DNA of 64,000 nt, taken from assembly GCA_948099385.1 (NCBI GenBank), contig CANUEZ040000031.1:5201001-5265000 (forward strand), read 5' to 3'. A model generated the notes under the pieces. The model made no database searches and was not told the DNA's origin. It saw only the letters and a list, made by a program, of their open reading frames with translations. Each line of letters opens with the position of its first letter. Positions within the stretch are counted from its first letter, which is position 1. This document shows, in pieces, positions 31,130-43,299 of this stretch. The stretch is from Fasciola hepatica (lineage: Eukaryota; Platyhelminthes; Trematoda; Plagiorchiida; Fasciolidae). A program made the translations under genes and the position numbers.

Positions 31130-32065
31130 CCATCCTATATAGCTCTTTGGGTCATAGAGGCATGCAAGCCATCACACCACGTCAAGGTGCAGTCTCGTCT
31201 CGTTGGTGTAGTCGACGCATTCTACAGTTATTCAAAATTGTTGTGTGAAGTCGATTTGTTACTTGTTCTAAATGAACGCAGATTTTGAGAACTATTGTTT
31301 GAGAATGGTTTCCATTAATAGTTCTGAGATCAGTTTATGTACCCTAGTCAATGAATTGTTCAGAATTTATCGCCAAGTGACCGGTTGCCCGAAGCCACTG
31401 ACCTTGAATTATGCAATCACTGTGTAACATGAAAGGACCAGTGATCTTCCGTCGGACGTTGCATGTGTTCGATCTGAAAAAGCAATAAAAAACTCCTTCA
31501 GCCTTGTCAGCTTTGGTTGTATCAACAGACACTAACACTTACATTAGTCGAACGACAATATGGCGGTTTACAATATGGCCATTAGAACTGTGATCTCTCT
31601 AAGCAACCGGTGTAAAACTCGGTGGTACTTCACCTGTCCTGGTAGTGCTCCCGCCTAAAATAAAGTTCGATTGAGTCCTAATTATGGGCAAGTGCAACGG
31701 CTGAGTAAAACTCAGTCTAAGTTGCAGTGTAAGTCTGAGCAGATGCACCCGAATTTGGTGACGCGGTTCTCGGGCCATTCCCTCCGGTGTGTCTGAGTAC
31801 TGAACCTGGACACTGAATGACAATGTATTGTGCGTTAAATTAATTCCGATACGTGATCCCCGAATATGGGAGCGTCTGAAGTTACACGGATTTACGAAAC
31901 ACTGATTACTTCATTGATGACATCGAGGAGGTAGGGGAGTACAGTTTAGTTCGAACAAATATCAACAATGCACCGTATACGGTTGTTCTGGTTACCACCT
32001 TTGAGTGGGAACCTCGATCGTAAATAAAAATATTCAAGGGTACGGAAAATTAAGAAGAGTTTAAT
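31130..32065. other. No gene recognised
   Basis: Short frames only. A B-box-like motif (RC of AATCGAACCCC at about 31035) lies at the boundary with the LINE 5' region. Confidence 0.45.
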
Positions 32066-32069
32066 GGTA

Positions 32070-32335
32070 GTGGTCGGTGCCTGGTCAACACCAAGCCTTT
32101 CCCTTCTAGCAAACCAACACCTTCAGAGTGGGTCGCGGAATGCGCGAGCAGAACCTGTTTAGTACCGAACCCAAGGCTTGAGAGAACAGAATCCTGAGCT
32201 ACGGGATAGAAGATCGACGACTTGGGTCGATAGAATATGAGATGATCTTTGTCAGTCGGTGTTTACTTTCATCACTGGTTCATCAGAAGGCTTGGTCGCT
32301 CGCACCAATCGGACCAATAAGTTTTGTGCTACTAC
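32070..32335 (+). repeat. Dispersed repeat X, copy 1
   Basis: It aligns in the same orientation with 39410-39620. Landmarks are GCTTGAGA.AACAGAATC, GGGATAGAAGATCGA, TTGG.TC.ATAGAAT and GGTGTTT. No coding content is seen. It is followed 126 bp later by the LTR-like repeat Y, and the same order X then Y recurs at 39.4-40.8 kb. Confidence 0.5.
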
Positions 32336-32460
32336 TGAGTACAAGAATCGACGCCTTATAGAATCATTGTCTTCTACAATTAAACGACATTAGTCGTCAG
32401 CAGGAAAGCGTTCTTTTTTACCTTAGCGGGGCAGATTAGAACAAGAATTAAATATAGTTG

Positions 32461-32690
32461 TGTAACGGCCAGATTGGAGGCTGCTATCTTATTGTTCGTT
32501 TAATGTAAATTTTGGTGCCTGCTGATACAATCACTGAGCCTCGGCCGGTGGTGTTTTCCTTCCTTTTGTGATTTTGCAGATCACACGCGTGCAACCCTGG
32601 CCGGAAGAGCATTGCTCTTGCGTGTTCAAGTAGTATGCGAGAAATAAAGGCAGTGTGTGAATACAGAAGCACTACTTGTCGCAGCGTGTA
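32461..32690 (+). repeat. LTR-like repeat Y, copy 1
   Basis: It starts TGTAACGGCCAGATTGG and aligns with 40561-40750. Shared blocks are TTGTTCGTTTA.TG, CTCGGC, TTGCAGATCACA and AGAGCATTGC, with a GAAATAAAGG polyadenylation-type signal near its end. TG at the start and AATAAA near the end suggest a long terminal repeat, but no matching CA end and target duplication could be fixed. Confidence 0.5.
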
Positions 32691-32719
32691 GAAAATTGAA
32701 TGAGTGGAGCACTTAATCC

Positions 32720-32738
32720 CCCCCCCCCCAAAAAAAAA
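32720..32738. repeat. Poly-C/poly-A tract
   Basis: Ten C then eight A in a row. This is a slippage-prone homopolymer with no other feature. Confidence 0.8.
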
Positions 32739-33033
32739 CAAGTCTAGCACCCTATTTGCATATTAAGATTAATCATGCAGTATGAATGCTCAACTCACCA
32801 TTAAAATTAATAGAAGTACTGTACTACTGTTTCATTCTTTCTAGGAATTATCAGCACTGAACGTCCAAGGAGCCCTCGCTGGACCTCGACCAGAGGTGAA
32901 CGATTGTGAGCCGAACACCTAGGCTATCGGGGCTGGTTCTCAACGGTTTGTCTGACATAATCTTTACATGATATTACACCTTTCGGTTACCCTGTTTGAC
33001 CAATTCCACGGATCACGCTTGCCAAAACGTTTT

Positions 33034-33131
33034 CATACCATGAACCAGCCAACCATACTCGCCAGAACAAACAATGCTTGCCGAGTAACTGTATCCGGGG
33101 GCACGCGCGACACATGCACCAACCACCGTAG
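33034..33131 (-). pseudogene. RTE-like LINE C-terminal relic
   Basis: Minus strand text LRWLVHVSRVPPDTVTRQAL followed by FVLASMVGWF and then a stop. It matches the family motif LRWLGHVLRMPP....R.ALF...GW. About 100 bp survive. Confidence 0.62.
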
Positions 33132-33199
33132 CCTAGTAAATGTAAGTCATCTATCTAGTGATTTGTTTCTTCTTAATCTACCTCAGAATTGCTGATACG

Positions 33200-36185
33200 A
33201 TGGTCCCACCGTATATGAGCAAGAAATCGGTGTTCGGGTACCGTTAACTTTTATGCAAACAAACCCACCGTAGTCACTCTTATGCATTGCACAGAAGAAC
33301 TGGCCCCTTCCCGCCGGCAGGCGGCAGGACAGAACAGGAGCGCAAAATTGGCAATTGGTGGGGTTACAGTTTTGCACAACCATTCCGCCTTTTTTCATCT
33401 AGTTTCACTCGACTGTTCTGTAAACTGTGCTTGCTGTTCAACGGTGCTGAACAGTACCCACTGGTGTTGCCGTGATTTGCCTGATCAACCATTTTCTCCG
33501 TAGTGGAAGATTCTTTATTAAATTTCTTGCAGGGCTGAAGTATGAAATGCCATAGAAACTGGAAGCACAATAGCTTGGCTAACTAGCTTGCTTTTGGTGC
33601 TTCATCTGTTGGCCAATCACAACTCGTTGTTTATAACTCCGGACGCAATGCGGTCAAATAAGAATGTTGATTGCTTCTTATGCAGACAATAAGTTCAAAA
33701 GGGGGTTGACAGAGATGGAGTATGGGGCTATGACTGATTGTACAATGGTCGCCTAATTGGTGATAAGTAGCCTCAGAGAGAGAGAGCTTCGACCAGCACG
33801 TAAAGTGGAAGCTATTTGGCCATGAACTGCTTTTGCCCAAACAGTGTGGGGTTGTTTGATGAGATCGCTACCACCTATGCCGGGAATAAGAGTCTAACCT
33901 TGACATCTTTGGACAGGACCCCGATGATGGGATAGACTCGACGGGGCGACATGTGCACACGCACTGCGTGACTCGTTTTGACCAAACGACTGGTAATCGT
34001 GCTTGCTCCCACCCTAATCGGTCCCTGTCTAAACCCGGTGCCGGTGGTATTCGCCCCACAGGAGCAACTGAACCATAGTAAACACTGAAGAAGGTCATCT
34101 CTATCGGTAGCTTGCCCTTAGATACCATTACCTGTGGACAGTTGAAATTCTGTGCTTTTGACTACTATGATAAATCATTACGAAGCTTAAAATTTCAAAT
34201 CGAATTTTATGTATATTTAAAGTATAAATTAGACAGAGGATGAAGTTATCGAAAAGGATCATGTTGGCTATCGTGTATTTCTTTCTATAATTCAATGGGA
34301 TTAATTAGTAAATTATTGGATGTAAAATTCAGTACAGGGTGGCTCATCAATAATGACTAAATGTTTACCCTGACGGAAGCAGTTCCTCCTACTGACTTTC
34401 CGACCATAATTATGCCTTACAGAAAAAAGGAAAGCAAGTGTAAATACATTTGGAGAATGCTATTTTAGTTTGCGGTTCAATCGCAAATTCGCTGTGGACG
34501 GTAGGCTAACAGAAGACGAGAAAATTAGTTTATCTCAAAAGCATAACCTACAGATCAAGCTCAAATGAGTGTGGTTCGTTGAGTGTTTACTTTGTTTCTT
34601 CCAAGATACACAAGATTTTTCTCCTAGCCAGGAAATCTCCTTTCAGTTAGTAGGTGAAGAATAGATTTCTGATAGTCCACTAAGCACTTGTTTTAGTGAC
34701 AGACCTCGCTTGAAGTCTTCCTGCATGTGAAAACACGTTTTCTCACTGATCACTGACGGTGTCACAACAAGACACGGTGAGGAAAAACCAACGCGTTTAA
34801 CTTGGATAATGGGGTTATCCTCTTTGTGATACGAAAGAATGACTATTCCGGAATAATTTCATCCGGCAAGAAAATTTTCCCGTACAATAATGTGAGTCAT
34901 GATGAGGAAGGCCATTCTCAAGCCGGCTTTGAGCACTCAACAAAAGGGGTCACGTGATGCAGCTGCAAACGAATTCAAATCGAGTTGTGAATCATTCTGA
35001 GTATTGAGTTACTTCTCAGGACCGATGATCAAACTTGGAGGGGTCATAAAATGTGACTGGTTATAAAGAATTTTCAAAGAAAATAATTTCAATAACTTTC
35101 GAGTCGCAAAACACATTACATCGGTTGTTTTGGGCTGCATTTATTTACGGTCAACCTTGTCGGAGGAGAGTTACTAAGGATACGATACAATGCAGAATTC
35201 TTTGAGATAAGAAAATAAAGGTTTCCAGTTCGTCAGACTATAAGTTCTTTTGGGAAGACTAATTTGTTGCCGGTTCATGCCTCATGTCATGAGTCACAAA
35301 ACGATGGATCAATAATAACCGGGTTGGTCCTATGGATTTGTTTTGTGCATTTACAGTAGTGAACCCACGGACATCTCATAGGTTCTGTCATTAGGATGGC
35401 CCCCTTAAAGCTTGGATTTGGTTGTGGGGCAGAATTTACCTCCGATTTTGGAGAGGTAAATGAAAACACTCTCCCCACTCTAGAAATCGGAGGCAAAAAT
35501 GGTGCTTATAATGGGGCATAGGGTGATCACTGATCCCCTGACTTGCTTGATGAATTCTGAGCCTAAACGGCTGAGACTAATCACGGAGAATAAAGATGGA
35601 GAGCATAATAATAATCGGAAAATAGTATATACTCTGGGGGTTATTATGTTGTTTTATATGTAAAAGAATACCTACTTTTGAGTCCAAGGCCAACGGGAAA
35701 TACTGAGTTCATTGAACTTTCCGTCTGGTGCTTGTCACTGAGAGAAATTGTGATTAAATAGACCCTATGTACACAGGTCACAAAGTGGCCACAGTAACCA
35801 ACATAAACGTTTGTCCCAAAGTGCAAGGTTGCATCTAGGGGATGGAATAATTCAGAAAACCCCTCAATGTCCAGGGGATTTTGACCGCTCCAGTATATTC
35901 GTCTCCGATGGGATCAGAGATGAGTAAAACCGCGAATTGTTAATCTCCTATTCTGAAGAGGATACGATCTCAACAGCTTCAATGCCAGAGTAACAGCACA
36001 CTTTGCCGTTGCCAGGATAGTTACCATGCCTGTTCTCAGTCCGGTTCAGTTCAAAAGACTTACCGTATACTAGGTGCAGCGGTTTTCGTTACTATCTTCC
36101 AGCGGGAGCCTCAGCGGAACAAAAAAAACAGGATTAGGAAAAGTGTAAGAAAACTACAGGTGTGTTGTGTTTGGCTTGTAAGGGG
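33200..36185. other. No gene recognised
   Basis: About 3 kb with frames up to 86 codons. GC-richer DNA at 33870-34130 reads like decayed repeat but has no second copy in the window. I see no motif. Confidence 0.45.
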
Positions 36186-36189
36186 GGGG

Positions 36190-36425
36190 GGTGCTCACAC
36201 GCACGCTTGATCTAAATCTCGTGCAGTCATGGACACATGCCTGCAGCCGTACCTACGCGTACCTAGATGACATTTGCCGTGTTTCGACCCTGACGGCGTT
36301 GACCAATCAGATCGCACCACTTGTTACTCGACTTTGTTCAACTTTATTAGATTGCACAGTTGCCTTATGCTTTCGCTTGCACACATCGTTTACTTACGCA
36401 CTTGCATACGTGTTTGGGTTTTCAC
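36190..36425 (+). repeat. Inverted repeat family A, plus copy
   Basis: It aligns with the reverse complement of 37095-37335 at roughly 65-70%. Best blocks are CAGTCA.GG.CACATGC, TGACCAATCAG.TCG.ACCAC and GCTT.CGCTTGCA. The CCAAT-type motif is conserved in both. A nine-G run directly precedes it (36182-36190). The 130-codon frame over it has no protein similarity that I recognise. Confidence 0.55.
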
Positions 36426-36539
36426 TTGCATGTTTGTTCTGGCGCTTACCGTACGCTGTTGAAGAATGCATATTCATTCAAACAAGCGGGGCCTTTCTTC
36501 TGCCCACCGAATACGGGAGACAACAAAGTGGTACCATCA

Positions 36540-36634
36540 AGTTGCCAAAGAAAATTTGCGAATATATGAACACCATTGATTGAGACATCGAGCCATATTC
36601 TCCGATGTAATCAACCGTTGATTAGGGATGCCCA
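36540..36634 (-). pseudogene. Possible RTE-like LINE tail relic
   Basis: Minus strand reads GIPNQRLITSENMARCLNQW then CSYIRKFS, comparable with the family tail NQWLETL.DMAQCR.QWRSCI. Short and diverged, so weaker than the other relics. Confidence 0.4.
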
Positions 36635-37094
36635 GATAACAGGACTTATCTATTTCGGCTACAGTTTCTTTAGATGGGAAAGGTACTGGTGTTGTGCCAA
36701 CCCATTCCTCTAACAGCATGATCTCCGGTGCAAGATGTCGTGAAATAAGAACAACCTAAGTCCGATATGATTAGGGGCAGAGATTGTCCATATAGTATCT
36801 TCGATAGTGGTATGCCGGTCGACAGTTCTGAATTCAATACAGTCAGCCACTCAACACGAAATAGATTGACTATTATTAAGAATGTGGAACATAAACAAAA
36901 ACCGAACATCAAATTTCGAGCCCATCAGAAGCCCTGGATGAAACACGGCAAGCAGAAAAACAAGTGAAATTATTTTATACACATGGAAGTCAATTTGAGC
37001 AGAATTACTTAGAGTGCAGCGGTCCACACAGTAAACAATTTTTCCTTACTTGTGGGCCGAATAAGAAGTCTAGTGGAAATTGAATTAAAATATG

Positions 37095-37335
37095 ACACCG
37101 TATGATGACTGGTAAGTGCGTGAGTTAGTGCTGTATGCAAGCAAAAGCATTCACCAGGTGTACAATCGGATTAGACCACACAAGTTCGCTCAACGCGTGG
37201 TACGACCTGATTGGTCAGTGCTGTCTGGGACGAAGCACCGCTAACTTCATGTACATGCGTGTGTGCGACCGCAAGCATGTGGCCGTGACTGGAAGGTATT
37301 TGGACCAAGGGTGCTTGGTGTGCATGTGCGTTCCA
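37095..37335 (-). repeat. Inverted repeat family A, minus copy
   Basis: Reverse-complement partner of 36190-36425. It directly adjoins the minus copy of family B at 37385-37560, so A and B may be parts of one element. Confidence 0.55.
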
Positions 37336-37384
37336 GGATGTCTGTCTCAGCATGTGCCTGCACATGCCAAACACGACCGCTCCC

Positions 37385-37560
37385 GGACTTTCAGTAGCGA
37401 GATATTTGGTCGGAGGGACGTTTGGTCACCGAATATTCCGATAACTGAATTATTCCAATTTTTAAAAATATATAATTTACACGCTAAAACACATACACTC
37501 AAGTCTGTTAAACGTGGCACCCTCAGAAAGTAGCACAAACCCCATCCCAAACCTTCTTTC
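37385..37560 (-). repeat. Inverted repeat family B, minus copy
   Basis: Its reverse complement aligns well with 38085-38290: GGGTTTGTGCTA.TTTCTGAG then GGTGCCAC.TTT.ACAG.CTTG, followed by short repeated units like GACCAAATGTCCGTTCG. The 132-codon plus frame across it is not supported as a gene. Confidence 0.65.
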
Positions 37561-37611
37561 TATTGGTTTTCAACCTCGAGAGAAAATACAAGGAAACACT
37601 TCAACTAATAA

Positions 37612-37632
37612 GGGGGGGGGGGGGGGGGGGGG
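37612..37632. repeat. Poly-G tract (21 G)
   Basis: Unbroken run of 21 G between the two family B arms. A run this long is prone to sequencing error, and its C-rich or G-rich strand could form unusual structure. Confidence 0.85.
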
Positions 37633-38084
37633 AGAGCAAAGACAGCCTACCTAGCGTCACAGTTTTGATGAACTATTATGCACATCTATGTTTACTGATG
37701 ACAGAAGCTTTAGTAAACGCAGCCGATGATTGAAAATCCTTTCTCGGTCAGCTCGGCCCACCTAACCGTTGAACTGTTAGACACATATTCCAAAGTGTAT
37801 GCAACGGGATTTGTAGTTAGGACTAAATGCGTTCGCATCTGTAACTGTTGTTCGTGAAATCGAATCCGCTGCTGAGCATGGCCATGAATGTCTTCATGTT
37901 AAATGTAGTAGAGATTTTTGATAACTAAGTGAGTGACCCTGAATCGATCACTCTCGTAAACGACTTGTTTTGGCCAAGCTGGTGTGCGAACAGCCTTGGC
38001 CATTCGGGTGAGACTTTTTAGAAACTGAGATGGTTTTAGCTAAATTGAACTCAGTTACTACGATTTCTTCTTGGTGCAACTTTT

Positions 38085-38290
38085 CAAGAATGGAGGCCAA
38101 TGGGAAAAATGTTTGGGGCAGGGTTTGTGCTAATTTCTGAGGGTGCCACTTTTGACAGGCTTGAGTGTATGTGCTACAGCGTGTATATTTTTTGTACTTT
38201 TGAAAGTTGGAGTGGATCAATCATCGAAATGTCCGGCTTCCAAATATCCGTTCGACCAAATGTCTGTTCGACGAATTATCCGGTGACCAA
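38085..38290 (+). repeat. Inverted repeat family B, plus copy
   Basis: Partner of 37385-37560. The end of this copy contains degenerate tandem units (GTTCGACCAAATGTC, GTTCGACGAATTATCC and GTGACCAAATGCTCC). Confidence 0.65.
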
Positions 38291-38336
38291 ATGCTCCGAT
38301 ATGGAACACAACAATCATCACTGATTTCAAGTTTAT

Positions 38337-38560
38337 TTACCCCCACAAATGAATTTGGGCAAAAAATACGCCCCCAGGAATCCTACCAAGTACCATACGT
38401 ACCACATTTCCCAACCAATTCAACCAGGTGACCTTCACTGTTTTGTTAAATGATTTGGTCCATATACCGAAGACTCTGTGGCAAACCTCAGCACTGCTGA
38501 TACGGCTTTCTTGCTGTGGGTTCCGTGTCGAGCTGGTTGAGTTGCGTACAGAACCAAAGC
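38337..38560 (-). pseudogene. RTE-like LINE C-terminal relic
   Basis: Minus strand reads RISSAEVCHRVFG, then KVTWLNWLGNVVRMVLGRIP and VFFAQ, matching RVSNDEVRRRVLG ... LRWLGHVLRM ... RIP of the family. About 70 codons stay in one frame. Confidence 0.68.
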
Positions 38561-39409
38561 TAATCCAGTCAAGAACGAAGACGAATTTTGTATAAATATG
38601 TAGTCGTATTGAGGTAAAAGTGATTAAAATAAACAAGATGCAAAGCCCAGTCGTCGGTCACGAGGTCAGTCAACCGGACTGAGCCCATCGTCCGACAACT
38701 TTCAAGTTCAACTTCTGCCCTGCGGACGACGGCATAGGCGAATCGAGAAAGGAGGGAAGGGGTCGCTTTGAAGCTCAGTGCCGTGCACACCGTAGGCAGG
38801 TATATGGTAACAGAACTAGTCATGGATGTGGAAACAATTAGAGCAGAATAAAATAGGGGAAATAGAAGCAGTGACGTCTGTATCTTCCTCCACCTTATCC
38901 GAACAGTGCTACAAATAGGTTGGTGTTCGAAAGCAGACGGTCTTCTCACATTTCTCACCGTCAATCGTTACGTTTTTGAATCATACATTCCTGTTGTATT
39001 GAATTATTAAGTGGTTTCACTAAACTGATGCTCAAGCATTGAATACAAATGTACGAAAGAGTTTTGTTTTAAGGACAACCCGACTCTCAGTCAGTGGCTT
39101 AATGTGAAAAAATGCCGGGTTTAAAAATAGCCGATGCTTCATTCCATAATCTGTTGCTCTTGATTTTCCTGCCAGTTAGTGTCCCATACTTAAGATCGGA
39201 AAGAAGTCATGAACCAATTAACTCTAAAAAAGGACAAAATAGTTAATGCATTGCAAGACCGTACACTACGTTTTGTACGTAATGTAACGAAAAGACTAAG
39301 CATAACACACGAGTGTAGTGTTTCAATCGCTCAATTGAAAAGTAATGTGCAATGTCACGGTTGAAAAACTTCTTTACCACACCCATACATCGTAGGGCTT
39401 TGTGTTAAC

Positions 39410-39620
39410 TCGTCTTTGGTAGACAGTGGAGTCACTTTAGCAGTCACCACCTGTGCAGTACCAAACCCTATGCCTGAGACCACGGAATCGCGCGTGACTG
39501 GATAGCCGATCGATGGCTTGGATCAGTAGAATGAGAGATGAACCCTGTCAGCGGTGTTTGAGCCTCAAGCTTGGTCGCCCACATTAGGTGAGCCAACACG
39601 CCGTGAGAAACGGTTGGGCG
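39410..39620 (+). repeat. Dispersed repeat X, copy 2
   Basis: Partner of 32070-32335 (see landmarks there). Here repeat Y follows after about 940 bp instead of 126 bp. Confidence 0.5.
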
Positions 39621-39687
39621 ACATATTCATTGTTTAGCCAGTAAACCTAAATGATTTGAGGGCTGAACAGGCTTCTCACTAGAGACG

Positions 39688-40434
39688 GTGGAGCCACTTA
39701 AAACACAAGCCACCAAGAACGGTCTGAATGATAGGTGCGTATTTGGGTCTATTTTTGACTGTGGCTGCGTGCATCAAACTAACTCACTTTTCTACTGGCC
39801 GTTTCAGCTGCTTTGGTACGATACTTGCCCGAACAACATTTCCCTTCAAACACAATCTAAGTCAATTATATGGATTCGGAAGGTCTACTGCAGTTTGCTT
39901 CTTCCTAGATGGGATCTGCTCTTTTTTCTCGTCACAGACCATTGTGGGAGCAGTTATTTCGCCCCCTTCCTCTGCGTGTAGCTATTGATCGGCATTGTAG
40001 TTGACTCTATGCATGTCTACCTCCGTGGCCACTGCAGTCTGAGGAACCATAAAGTAGTCATACATTTCAGAGATAAAATCATATGCTATCATGAAGGGAA
40101 GATTTTTGGAGAACATCGAAATTGTCACAACAAGAATGATGATTCAGGTTGTTCAAAAGACGAAGCAACGCAAATTCGTCGGAATGTTTAATCTATTAGG
40201 AAGAACAAATGAGATCTATGGAAATCTATGATGTTGGGAATCACTACAGACGAACAAACCTTTAGGCGAAATGCTGATTGTAGAAATTTCTCCAAGAATG
40301 GTAAGTCATGTGGATTTACTGAAAGGAATATTTCTTCCAATCTGCCCCCGAAAAATTTCAGTCGAGAATGGTTCAGTGATATAAACCAGCTAAGGAGTCG
40401 AATCAGTCAAATGTCACGCACCGTCATGTTCTAG
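39688..40434 (+). pseudogene. Coding-like stretch of unknown identity
   Basis: One plus frame has only three stops (ending at 39981, 40191 and 40212) in about 249 codons, fewer than expected for random sequence of this composition. The second and third blocks are rich in charged residues and cysteines (for example EHRNCHNKNDDSGCSKDEA). No family is recognised. It lies between dispersed repeats X and Y, so it may be the decayed inner part of an element. Chance is a real alternative. Confidence 0.25.
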
Positions 40435-40560
40435 TCCTTAATGGTCATCACCGCGGAGTTAAGAACATGACATCGATGGCTACCCCTGCCTGCCGTTCTT
40501 CCATTCGGACGTCTTTGATTGGCGGCGGCCCCCTAACAGAAACATTGTGCGAAGTCGTTT

Positions 40561-40755
40561 TGTAACGGCCAGATTGGAAGCCGCCATCTTGTTGTTCGTT
40601 TATTGCAAGTGTTGGTGCCGTTGATACCCTTACTGGGCCTCGGCTCATGGAGTTTTTCCTCTTGTGCTCTTGCAGATCACATACGTGCTACCCTCGTCTG
40701 AAGAGCATTGCCCCTGCGTGTTACAGTATAATAAGAATGAAGTAAAAAGGATAGG
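40561..40755 (+). repeat. LTR-like repeat Y, copy 2
   Basis: Partner of 32461-32690, beginning with the same TGTAACGGCCAGATTGG. Identity is high for the first 60 bp and falls later. Confidence 0.5.
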
Positions 40756-40759
40756 AAAA

Positions 40760-43075
40760 TTAAACCAGCACACGAAAGTCGGGGGATTCTCAAAGGTCGA
40801 CTAGACACTCTCACTGGGGATGATCTGCACTCGATGATCTTGATTACCGTCCAGCTAGCTGGCGATTCATTGAACCTATTGCGAGATGTCTGCATCTTCT
40901 GGTATAGTCTAATGGCTCATGTAGTACAGCTAATTCTGTTATAATTTAAATTTAACTACCGTAACTGGGTTTGAAACCGAACGAGACCGAAAATGTTATT
41001 ATTTATATGTCTTCAGCGGTGCCTCATTTACAATATTGTTCCGTCCCGTAAAATAATTTTACTTTCTCACAAGAAACAGACACAACAGTCCGATATTTTG
41101 TGGCTGGCCTAAACCACCTTCAATTTAAAAACGAGATTACCGCAGGAAATTAGTCGAAGCTGTAAATATTATTCTGTCGCTTAACGTTTTGCGCACACTA
41201 CAACTTGGAATATTCATATTCCTTATTTGTTTGTATTGCACAACTGGTACAACATTTAGGTATGGATCTCGGCCAATTTATAGTCTTTGGGCATTCTTTT
41301 CGGTCGGAATACAAAAGATACCAATGACCAAACGATATGTTTTGGCTGTAGTCCACCGTCGTTTATATTGACACCACTTTTAAAAGAACAATGCGAAAAA
41401 TCTTTTATACTTTCACAGAAAGATTCTGAGCAAAAGTCTATCACAGAAACTAGAACTTAGTACTTTATCAGAACTTTATCTTTCACTTGCATACCGCGGA
41501 GTTAAGTTTTGTGGATCTACGTGCAACTTTTCTATCATCGCGAAGAAGAATGAACTCTCAGTGAACGATGCCCATATGATCTTGGTGTCAAGGCCGTACA
41601 CTCAGACCGATTAAGCAGTGTAATTACGATAAGCCTAACTTTAACCGCGAAATTGCGATTGAACGGTGAGATACTATGGTGATCTATTAGGGTGTTTTCA
41701 CTATTTCTGCTACTTTCTGTCAAGCATAAAATATTGGTCGAAATAAAAGCAAAAGGGATTGTGTTTTGACATGAGCAGTTTTTATTCATCAGTGTCGGAA
41801 ATCACTTGTTGTGGATTTTATCTTCATAGCCTCAAACGTTATTCACGTTGAACCGTCTATTACGTTTGGTGTTCGAAGTTCAGTTATATCTAGTATGGTT
41901 ATCAAGGTCACCCGTTTTCAACCTTCCAGAGAGCATTGCTGAGCTGAACTGAATAACATTTTATAATGCAGAATTTTATTTTTCAAACATCTATTTAGCA
42001 TAATATTAGGATATATTGGAACTGAAAACCTATTACGAAGGAAATATTGTTTCATTTGAACTTCGACAAAAGCTGTAGAGAAAACTCGTACATAGCGGAC
42101 TCGCTCGTTTTCGGGACAACAAAAATTCTCCTCCTATCATTTCTAGCTACATAATGTCAGTTCTCTTGACACGCAGATATTGATTGCGAAATTTGCATTT
42201 CTAAACGTTGAATATATATGTATCAGCCACGAGCGTAATGTTGCCCAAAAACGAAGCGTTTCGCTATTCCTGTTTTCTCCACATAAAGTTTTTCCTCACC
42301 CAAATATATTCCCTTCTCGGCCCGTTGTTTCTTTTCCTAATTCGTTTCATTGGAACTTGCCGTTGTATTTACCTGTTTGTGAATAACTCATTCTGGTATT
42401 CATACAAGGTCGGGTGAGCCAGTTATGTAAGTGGTAAAGATGAGGGCTCATTTTTGTTTTACTGCAGAGCTTTCTGTGGTTTAAGTGCCAAATGTTGAAG
42501 TTTAAGAAACTTGCAGAGCTTTTAAATTACAGAAAATACTGTAGTCGTATTGTGGTTGGGCAGATCTTGCTCCTCTCTGTAGCTAGGGTATGGCTAGCCT
42601 TTGCGAAATCCATGTTTTGCGTGCGAGTTTAATCGCATCCACGGACCATCCCATTGTGCGGGCATGATCCTTACTGCGTCGTGTGTAATCAAGTGGGTTG
42701 TTGCCCTGAAAGTTCGCAGGAGCTGCGCATTTTCAGTGTGTTGTTTATGTGTGTGTGTGTGTGTCTTGCTAACGCTGAGTGCATTCTGGGTTGCACAATC
42801 ACAGTGGTAGCCTCAACGTTAATTCGGTATGCGCTTGGTTAATGAGTACAGCCATGGTCTTGGTTATGTGTTATTCGATTTACTTGACCTGTTTTGTGAA
42901 TGCAATGTTGCAGATACTCTCGTCGTACTTCTGTAAGAAATTTACGGTAGCACTAATACGGCAAACATAGAAAGGGTTATCACGTTATTAACGCATCCGC
43001 AGGACTGAACCATGAATGACACTGGTAACACGTTGATAGGCCTCTACCAGTAAAATAATAAGTCGGAAAAATTGA
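40760..43075. other. No gene recognised
   Basis: AT-rich DNA with short frames, plus a 7-unit GT run near 42750. Confidence 0.5.
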
Positions 43076-43079
43076 TGGG

Positions 43080-43295
43080 TAAATGTAGTACTCGCAATTC
43101 TCGAACTTATGAGACGTGTTGAAATCACTCCGACCCGGAACTACGGAAACCAGAGTAGCGAGAACACTAAGGCTGCGGTCTAGAACGTTAACTGGTTTGT
43201 ATAACTATATTAAATGAAAAAGAAAATAATTAGCCGATTAGGAGTTAACCAATCACAGGGCGCTTTTGCCGCATCTGTCCTCCACGATGCAAATT
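43080..43295 (+). repeat. Dispersed repeat, copy 2 of 2
   Basis: Partner of 13135-13350 in the same orientation. Confidence 0.5.
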
Positions 43296-43299
43296 GGTT

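Noticed and set aside
32235..32290. Minus-strand CTGATGAACCAGTGATGAAAG in repeat X as a hammerhead core
   Set aside because: No stem II forms, and the CTGATGA segment is absent from the second copy of the repeat.
36191..36583. 130-codon frame as a membrane protein gene
   Set aside because: It lies largely on inverted repeat A, whose other copy has no matching frame. The hydrophobic look comes from T-rich DNA.
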